Shown here: positions 59,092-64,000 of the stretch, piece after piece | Layout: every line of letters starts with the position of its first letter | Numbering within the stretch: the first letter of the stretch is position 1 | Assembly: GCA_017537965.1 (NCBI GenBank) | Contig: JAFYJV010000001.1 | Span: forward strand, 55,003 to 119,002 | Length of the DNA stretch: 64,000 nt | Direction of reading: 5' to 3' | From: Bacteroidales bacterium | GTDB lineage: Bacteria; Bacteroidota; Bacteroidia; Bacteroidales; F082 | The notes under the pieces: generated by a model | Database searches by the model: none | What the model was told of the DNA's origin: nothing | The model's input: the letters and a program-made list of their open reading frames with translations, nothing else | Program-made: the position numbers and the translations under genes

Positions 59092-61954
59092 ATTCCTTAA
59101 TGATTTGTTTGTATTTCAGCTTGGTGATGTTGCCATACTTCGCAAGTTCTTTCTTGTCGATCTTCTTCAGGTTGCCCGACATCATGATGATCACGGGACG
59201 GTCCTTGATGTTGCGGTTATAGAAGCCGATCACGTCGCTGAACTCGGCTTTCCGGATGCGTTCGGTCACCTCGGCTCTTGGATCATGGTCATAGCCTTTC
59301 TTGATCCAATGCTGTACAGTGCTGGGCTTGTCGCGGAAAGTGATGTAGTCGCTTGCCCTTGACTTGATGAGAGCTTCTTTCGAGGCGTTGAATTTCTCGC
59401 GGCGCTCGGGCATGTTTGTTATCAAGTCGCTCATGACGCTGATGCCTTCCATGGTCTTGTCGCTTTGTGTGCCAAGAAAACCAAAAAGATTCCCTGGCTT
59501 GCGCTCCAGCCAGTCGTAGTTGAAGTAGGAATAGGCGGTGTAACCCAAGGAACGGAATTCCCTGACCTCTTGGAAGACGATGGAATACATGTCGGTGCCG
59601 AAGTATTTGCTGAACACGGATGACAGGGCTTCGTCGTCAAGGCTCAACTTCTCGCCTGGGACGTGGAACCAGATGTTGCTCTGGCGGAATTTCTTGTTGT
59701 GGTTGATGAAGACCTGTGGCTCGGTGAAGTTCTGTTCCACGCGGATATCTTCTTCGCCCTTGAGGGGCTTCAAAGGAAGGATGCGGTGATTGTTGATGCT
59801 CATGACCAGCGCCTTCGGGAACTGGCCGCCGCTGTAGGTGACATAGCCGTCATATTGCAGGGCTTTGGCGACCTTTGCGAGCAAGTCGTTGCCGCTGAAT
59901 TTTGACCATTCCTTGACGCTGCTGTGATTCAGGTAAGTTGACCGTTCGCCATAAAGTGCATATTCCCTCACGGCACGTGCCAACGTGGCAGCGTCGTCCT
60001 TTTGTGTCTTGATGTTGGCCATTTCTCCTTCCGCCAAGACCTTGATCTTGTTTTCTTCATTCGATGGGCTGTAAAGTCTTTCATGGCACAAGGAGAGCAG
60101 TTGCTCCAGGTCGGAGTCGAATCCGGTGAGGGTGACGACGAAATGGTTGTCCTCGGCGCTGAAGAAAAGCGAAGCGCCAAGCTTTTGCAATTCAAGAGCG
60201 AACTCTTCGTATGTCTTGTCCTCGGTACCTTGCATGGAGAAGTAGCTGGATGCAATCGCAAGGTCGGGGTCGTCGAGGGTGCCATAGTTGAAGTGGAACT
60301 TGAGTTCGAAGATGTCGTTGGCAGTGTTGATGGCAGAGTAGAGCTTGAAGCCGTCGCTGATGTCGGTGATCTTCACGTCGGTGCCGAAGTTGATGACCTG
60401 AGGCGTCACCTCGGGCACTTGTTCTGATTCGATCATCTTGGCGAATTCAGACTTTGCCTCGGTGTTCTTGGCTTCAATGGGCTTCCAGTCGGGCTTCTCC
60501 ACCTTGTCTTTCGGGGCGGAGCCCATCTTGGAGCGGATGTCTATGTAATCGTTGCCGAAATACTTGTTGGCGACGGCTACGACTTCTTCCTTGGTGATCT
60601 TCTTGATGCGTTCCGTCTCGGCGACAAACTCTTCATAGGTTTGGCCGGTAGTTTCCATCTCCAGGAAGAGGTCGGCCAGCTTTTCGAGGTCTTCGGTGGC
60701 TCTCAGACGGTCCATCAACATGCCCATGCGTTGAGCTTCGAACAGGTCTTCACTGAAATCACCTTTTTTCAACTTGTCGAGACAGTCAAAGATGAGGGAT
60801 TCGGCATTTTCATGGGATTGGCCGAGGATCTTGGGGATGTAGAGCATCAGGTTGGCACCATAGTCTTCCAAGGATAACGGGATAAGCATGGCAGCCATGA
60901 GTTCGCCGTCGTTCGTCAGCTTGTCGGCCAGGCCTGTCTCGCCGTTGAAGAAGATGCTGCACGCGATGCTGAGGGGGATCATGTCGGGGTCGGAGTTCTT
61001 GATGCCAGGAAAGAGAAGAGCGCCCATCTTGATGGGGGTCATCCTGACTTCCTTCACAGTGGCTCCGTTGAACTGAGGCATTCGGTATTTTGGCATGGGA
61101 GGGATCTCGCCTTTGCGCCATACGCCGAACTTCTCGGCAATCAAAGGCTCGACCTCATCGATGTTGAAGTCGCCGACGAGGATGAGGGTCATGTTGTTGG
61201 CTACATAATAGGTGTTGTAGAAATCGCGCATCTTCGATGGCTGCGGGTTCTTCAGATGCTCGGTGTAGCCGATGATGGGACGGCCGTAGGGATGTTCGCC
61301 GAAGGCCTCCTTGAACATGAGTTCCTGGAAGGCGTTGATGGGGCTGTCGCCATACATGTTCTTCTCTTCATAGACCGTCTCCAACTCAGATTGGAAAAGA
61401 CGGAAGACAGGGTTGCGGAAGCGTTCCACATACACATCCATCCACTTGGAGAGTTGGTTTGATGGGAAGGTGTTGTAGAACATGGTCTGGTCGTATGCCG
61501 TTCCTGCGTTCAGGTTCTCACCGCCCATTTGGGTGAGGATGACATCCACCTCGTTGGGGATGGCGTATTCTGTCGAGGCGATTGACAACTCGTTGATTTT
61601 GTGCTGGATGGCGTTGCGGCGTGCGGGATCGGAGGTCTCGTGCAGCTTGTCGTACATCAGGCTGATGCTGTCGAGATAAACGCTTTCTTTCTCCCAGTCG
61701 AGGGTGCCAATACGGTCGGTGCCCTTGAACATGATGTGTTCGAAATAGTGGGCCATTCCTGTAGCATCGGAGGGGTCGTTCTTACTGCCTGCGTGGACAT
61801 ACACGGCGCCATAGATCTCGGGTTGGTTGTGGTCTTCGCACAGCACGACCTTCAAGCCATTGTCAAGGTGATACGTCTTGGTCTTAAGCCCCGTCTGAGC
61901 GGATACCATACCGCAAAAGAACAGGGTGATGAGGAATAGGATTGTTTTTTTCAT
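59090..61954 (-). CDS. M16 family zinc peptidase (two-domain)
   Basis: A 954-residue secreted peptidase with signal peptide (ending MVSAQ). The inverted zinc motif HYFEH gives H69, E72 and H73, followed by the downstream Glu in the ELETVYEEKN helix. The chain has the four similar M16 domains in one polypeptide; the C-terminal half lacks a second zinc site. It should degrade peptides in the periplasm. It lies 29 bp downstream of the M28 peptidase gene in a shared leftward unit. Confidence 0.9.
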   Translation of the reverse strand: MKKTILFLITLFFCGMVSAQTGLKTKTYHLDNGLKVVLCEDHNQPEIYGAVYVHAGSKNDPSDATGMAHYFEHIMFKGTDRIGTLDWEKESVYLDSISLMYDKLHETSDPARRNAIQHKINELSIASTEYAIPNEVDVILTQMGGENLNAGTAYDQTMFYNTFPSNQLSKWMDVYVERFRNPVFRLFQSELETVYEEKNMYGDSPINAFQELMFKEAFGEHPYGRPIIGYTEHLKNPQPSKMRDFYNTYYVANNMTLILVGDFNIDEVEPLIAEKFGVWRKGEIPPMPKYRMPQFNGATVKEVRMTPIKMGALLFPGIKNSDPDMIPLSIACSIFFNGETGLADKLTNDGELMAAMLIPLSLEDYGANLMLYIPKILGQSHENAESLIFDCLDKLKKGDFSEDLFEAQRMGMLMDRLRATEDLEKLADLFLEMETTGQTYEEFVAETERIKKITKEEVVAVANKYFGNDYIDIRSKMGSAPKDKVEKPDWKPIEAKNTEAKSEFAKMIESEQVPEVTPQVINFGTDVKITDISDGFKLYSAINTANDIFELKFHFNYGTLDDPDLAIASSYFSMQGTEDKTYEEFALELQKLGASLFFSAEDNHFVVTLTGFDSDLEQLLSLCHERLYSPSNEENKIKVLAEGEMANIKTQKDDAATLARAVREYALYGERSTYLNHSSVKEWSKFSGNDLLAKVAKALQYDGYVTYSGGQFPKALVMSINNHRILPLKPLKGEEDIRVEQNFTEPQVFINHNKKFRQSNIWFHVPGEKLSLDDEALSSVFSKYFGTDMYSIVFQEVREFRSLGYTAYSYFNYDWLERKPGNLFGFLGTQSDKTMEGISVMSDLITNMPERREKFNASKEALIKSRASDYITFRDKPSTVQHWIKKGYDHDPRAEVTERIRKAEFSDVIGFYNRNIKDRPVIIMMSGNLKKIDKKELAKYGNITKLKYKQIIKE

Positions 61955-61983
61955 TGTTTATGTCTTATTGTTGAATGATTTGA

Positions 61984-63423
61984 TCAAAAGTAATAGCCGA
62001 TGGTGAAACTGCCAGCATGGAGTTTTGCGTTGGGCATGCCTTGGCCGATAAAGAAAGGATTGAGCTGATAACGACGGCAGCCCGAGATCTTTACTTTGCC
62101 GAGTCGGAGGCCGATAGCCCAGCTGATGCCATATTGGTTGGGATCGATGCTCAACCCGGGTTTTCCTGAGAAATCGGCACTAAGTACACGCCCATAATAA
62201 CCGCCTGTTTCCAAAAGGAAATCCATTCCCGGGGCTCCTCCGAATTTTAGGACTATATTGACGGGGACGATGAGTGATTGCTGTTGATAAGGCAGATAGG
62301 CATTGAACAGGTCGCTTTCATCGGGATATTTAGCCCTAAACAACTCATATTGTGCCCCCGTTTCCAAGGCTAAATGGGAGTTGAAGCTAACTTTCGCCAT
62401 CAGACCGGCATTGACACCGTAGCGACTCTTTCCAGTGAAACCCGCGTCGGGGAAAGATATGCTTCCATTGACCAACGACACTGTCGGCTCGATTTCCAAC
62501 GTCTTTTTCTTGCCGCTATGGATAGGGGATATTTTCCCAGAAGGGGCAAATTCTTCATCGGTGGCGCAACGCATGGTAACATCCGCCATATAATCGGTGA
62601 TTCTGTCAAGGCCTTTGTAATCAATAAGTTCAGGGTCGTCTTCGGGCTTGTGATAAGGCGACTTCAGTCCAGTGGAGACGTACCAGGTGGCCACGCCTTT
62701 CTCCGCAAAGCCTTGGGTGTCGGTGGCACCTAAAATGGAGGTTTCGAAGTTTTTGGTCTTAATGTCAAGATGCATCTTTTCGGCCTCTTTGGAAAGTAGG
62801 CGTTTGCCGTTTTTGATGGTGGCTACGCCTTCGAAACGTAGGGTTTTGCCTTTTTCGAGCCAGCCTACCATGTCGATGCTCATCATCAGCTTGACCTTGG
62901 ACAAATCCAGTTTTTTCGATAAGTCGTACGATCCCCACAGCCCAATTTCTTCGGCGTCGAAAGCGGCAACGATGACGCTGCGCTTTAGCTGGCTTTGCTG
63001 TTGTTTCAAGATGCGGGCCATTTCGATGATGGTTGCCGTACCCGAAGCGTTGTCATCGGCACCATTGTAAATCTGGCCATCACTGACACCAAGATGGTCG
63101 TAATGAGCTCCGATGATGATATACTCGTCTTTCAGGACAGGGTCGTTTCCGGGGATGATGCCGACCACGTTCTTGTAGGTTTTGCTGTTCTTCTCAAAGG
63201 TTTGGTACCAGCCTCCCTCAAAGAAGGGTTGTACGCCGATTTCCTCGAACTGACCGACGATGTATGCTGCCGCCTTCGCCGCATCTTCACTGCCTGCCTT
63301 GCGACCGCGAAGGGAGTCACCTGCCAAATAATACACATGACGGGTCAGACGTTCCTGCTGGGTTTGGGCGAAGAGTGTAATGCTGCCTGACAGAGCGATA
63401 AGGAATAGGAATGTTTTTTTCAT
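61984..63423 (-). CDS. M28 zinc aminopeptidase fused to an outer-membrane barrel-like domain
   Basis: A 479-residue protein with signal peptide (ending TLFAQ). The M28 domain (about 20-300) has GAHYDHLG, YNGADDNASG, FDAEEIGLWGS, SIDMVGW and SPYHKPEDD, the five metal-ligand positions. The region about 320-479 has alternating strands (YGVNAGLMAKVSFNSHLALE, GISWAIGLRLGKV, final AGSFTIGYYF) like an outer-membrane barrel of the PorT type. The enzyme would thus be tied to the outer membrane. Its gene precedes the M16 gene, and a hairpin separates it from gntR. Confidence 0.82.
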   Translation of the reverse strand: MKKTFLFLIALSGSITLFAQTQQERLTRHVYYLAGDSLRGRKAGSEDAAKAAAYIVGQFEEIGVQPFFEGGWYQTFEKNSKTYKNVVGIIPGNDPVLKDEYIIIGAHYDHLGVSDGQIYNGADDNASGTATIIEMARILKQQQSQLKRSVIVAAFDAEEIGLWGSYDLSKKLDLSKVKLMMSIDMVGWLEKGKTLRFEGVATIKNGKRLLSKEAEKMHLDIKTKNFETSILGATDTQGFAEKGVATWYVSTGLKSPYHKPEDDPELIDYKGLDRITDYMADVTMRCATDEEFAPSGKISPIHSGKKKTLEIEPTVSLVNGSISFPDAGFTGKSRYGVNAGLMAKVSFNSHLALETGAQYELFRAKYPDESDLFNAYLPYQQQSLIVPVNIVLKFGGAPGMDFLLETGGYYGRVLSADFSGKPGLSIDPNQYGISWAIGLRLGKVKISGCRRYQLNPFFIGQGMPNAKLHAGSFTIGYYF

Positions 63424-63438
63424 GGATATCGTTTATTT

Positions 63439-63467
63439 GCAGGGCTGTCACACAGTGGCAGCCCTGC
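63439..63467. other. Strong hairpin between gntR and the M28 gene
   Basis: Arms of 13 bp (63439-63451, 63455-63467) pair fully except for one T-G, with loop ACA. On the minus strand no T run follows, so it is unlikely to be a terminator there. It may protect or separate mRNA segments or bind a protein. Confidence 0.5.
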
Positions 63468-63474
63468 GTGTTTA

Positions 63475-63822
63475 TTATTTTGCGAAATTAAGAAATTCCT
63501 CGTTGGTGATCCCCAACAATTTCATCTTCTTGATGACCTGCGGCAATTCCTCGTTGATGAATTCTTCCTTCATCTGTTTGAGCACCAATTCTTTGGCGTT
63601 TTCTGCTACAAAATAGCCGATGCCGCGTTTGTTGTAGATGATGCCCGTTGCCTGCATGGTCTCGTATGAGCGCATGATGGTGTTGGGGTTGACGCCAAGC
63701 TCAATGCCGAGGTCACGTACCGAAAGCAGTCGGTCGTCGGCTTTGAGTTCGCCATTTAGGATCTGCCCGTAGATTTGGTCGCAGATCTGTAAATATATAG
63801 GTTTATGTGCGTTGAATTCCAT
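63475..63822 (-). CDS. GntR-family regulator, YtrA type
   Basis: A 115-residue short GntR protein. The winged helix is KPIYLQICDQIYGQIL followed by LLSVRDLGIELGVNPNTIMRSYETM, and the tail is a short helical YtrA-like domain. Such regulators usually control an adjacent ABC transporter. The gene starts 3 bp after the stop of a membrane-protein gene that runs off the window, so the two are co-transcribed. Confidence 0.88.
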   Translation of the reverse strand: MEFNAHKPIYLQICDQIYGQILNGELKADDRLLSVRDLGIELGVNPNTIMRSYETMQATGIIYNKRGIGYFVAENAKELVLKQMKEEFINEELPQVIKKMKLLGITNEEFLNFAK

Positions 63823-63825
63823 GGT

Positions 63826-64000
63826 TTAGTATTTTTGGGTTTTTAGTTTGAAGTATATACCGATGTAAAGTCCAATGGTGAGTATGGCGTGGAGAATGTT
63901 GCTGAAGGACATTGCTCCGTTGACGAAGTTGGTGATGGTGTCGAGGTCAGCCGAAATGCCCATGGAGTTTCCGTTCATCCAAGGGAAGATGCCTTTTGAA
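63826..64000 (-). CDS. C-terminal part of a membrane protein (truncated by the window edge)
   Basis: The last 58 codons of a leftward gene. The tail has a hydrophobic helix (NILHAILTIGLYIGIYF) and ends in a basic KLKTQKY. The rest lies beyond position 64000. With a YtrA-type gntR right after it, a transporter permease or a related inner-membrane protein is likely, but no family can be named from this fragment. Confidence 0.7.
   Translation of the reverse strand, partial: SKGIFPWMNGNSMGISADLDTITNFVNGAMSFSNILHAILTIGLYIGIYFKLKTQKY

Noticed and set aside
1-64000. tRNA, rRNA, insertion sequences and CRISPR arrays
   Set aside because: None was recognised when reading both strands; a tRNAscan or Rfam search would settle small RNA genes.

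Overview
The window looks like a chromosomal segment of a member of the Bacteroidota, most likely Bacteroidales. The evidence is repeated TAnnTTTG-type -7 promoter elements, near absence of Shine-Dalgarno sequences, a PorX regulator and a cargo protein with a type IX secretion C-terminal domain, BamD and other lipoproteins of the phylum, and a Wza/Wzc/CpsB-type polysaccharide export module. Housekeeping genes are of medium GC; the polysaccharide genes are clearly AT-richer. I recognised no rRNA, tRNA, CRISPR array or insertion sequence, and no gene-free stretch exceeds about 210 bases.

Left flank (1-7.5 kb): a leftward group of a conserved hypothetical gene, dapA, a secreted M14 carboxypeptidase with a T9SS sorting domain, and bamD; then a rightward MBL-fold hydrolase, a small DNA-binding protein and a leftward HD-domain phosphohydrolase.

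From 7.6 to 52.3 kb every gene points right. First come porX, tsaE, aroB and aroA, then an LutA-like Fe-S protein. A roughly 40-kb O-antigen/capsule locus follows. It holds WbpD/WbpE-like diamino-sugar enzymes, a sugar-1-phosphate transferase, the ABC exporter Wzm/Wzt, a cytidylyltransferase with an SDR, a DUF6922/AbiEii-like toxin-antitoxin pair, and FdtA/A/C/B-like enzymes for a dTDP-3-amino sugar. It continues with many GT2, GT4, GT32 and GT-C glycosyltransferases, WecB, several left-handed beta-helix acyltransferases, a deacetylase-formyltransferase pair, and a CapK-like ligase / opine dehydrogenase / FemAB-like transferase group. It ends with an MBOAT/SGNH O-acylation pair, two further deacetylase-fold proteins, and the export and control module Wza / Wzc-type tyrosine kinase / PHP tyrosine phosphatase, closed by two hairpin terminators. 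Many neighbours overlap by 4 bp (ATGA), which implies translational coupling.

Right flank (52.4-64 kb): an M3 oligopeptidase (left); NfeD plus a stomatin-like SPFH protein, Hsp20, an outer-membrane barrel and a nucleoside-recognition membrane protein (right); then a leftward group of a truncated membrane protein, a GntR/YtrA-type regulator, an M28 peptidase fused to a barrel domain, and a two-domain M16 peptidase.

Most unusual points: three copies of the 5' end of wzt that bracket two cargo cassettes; a sharply bounded, about 14% GC patch inside aroA that changes the conserved KESDR motif; a possible opine-decoration cassette; a one-base frameshift at a G tract in the SGNH gene; tandem FdtA paralogues, one lacking the second His of HAH; and heptameric repeat arrays in many spacers, one of which now encodes the C-terminus of DapA.
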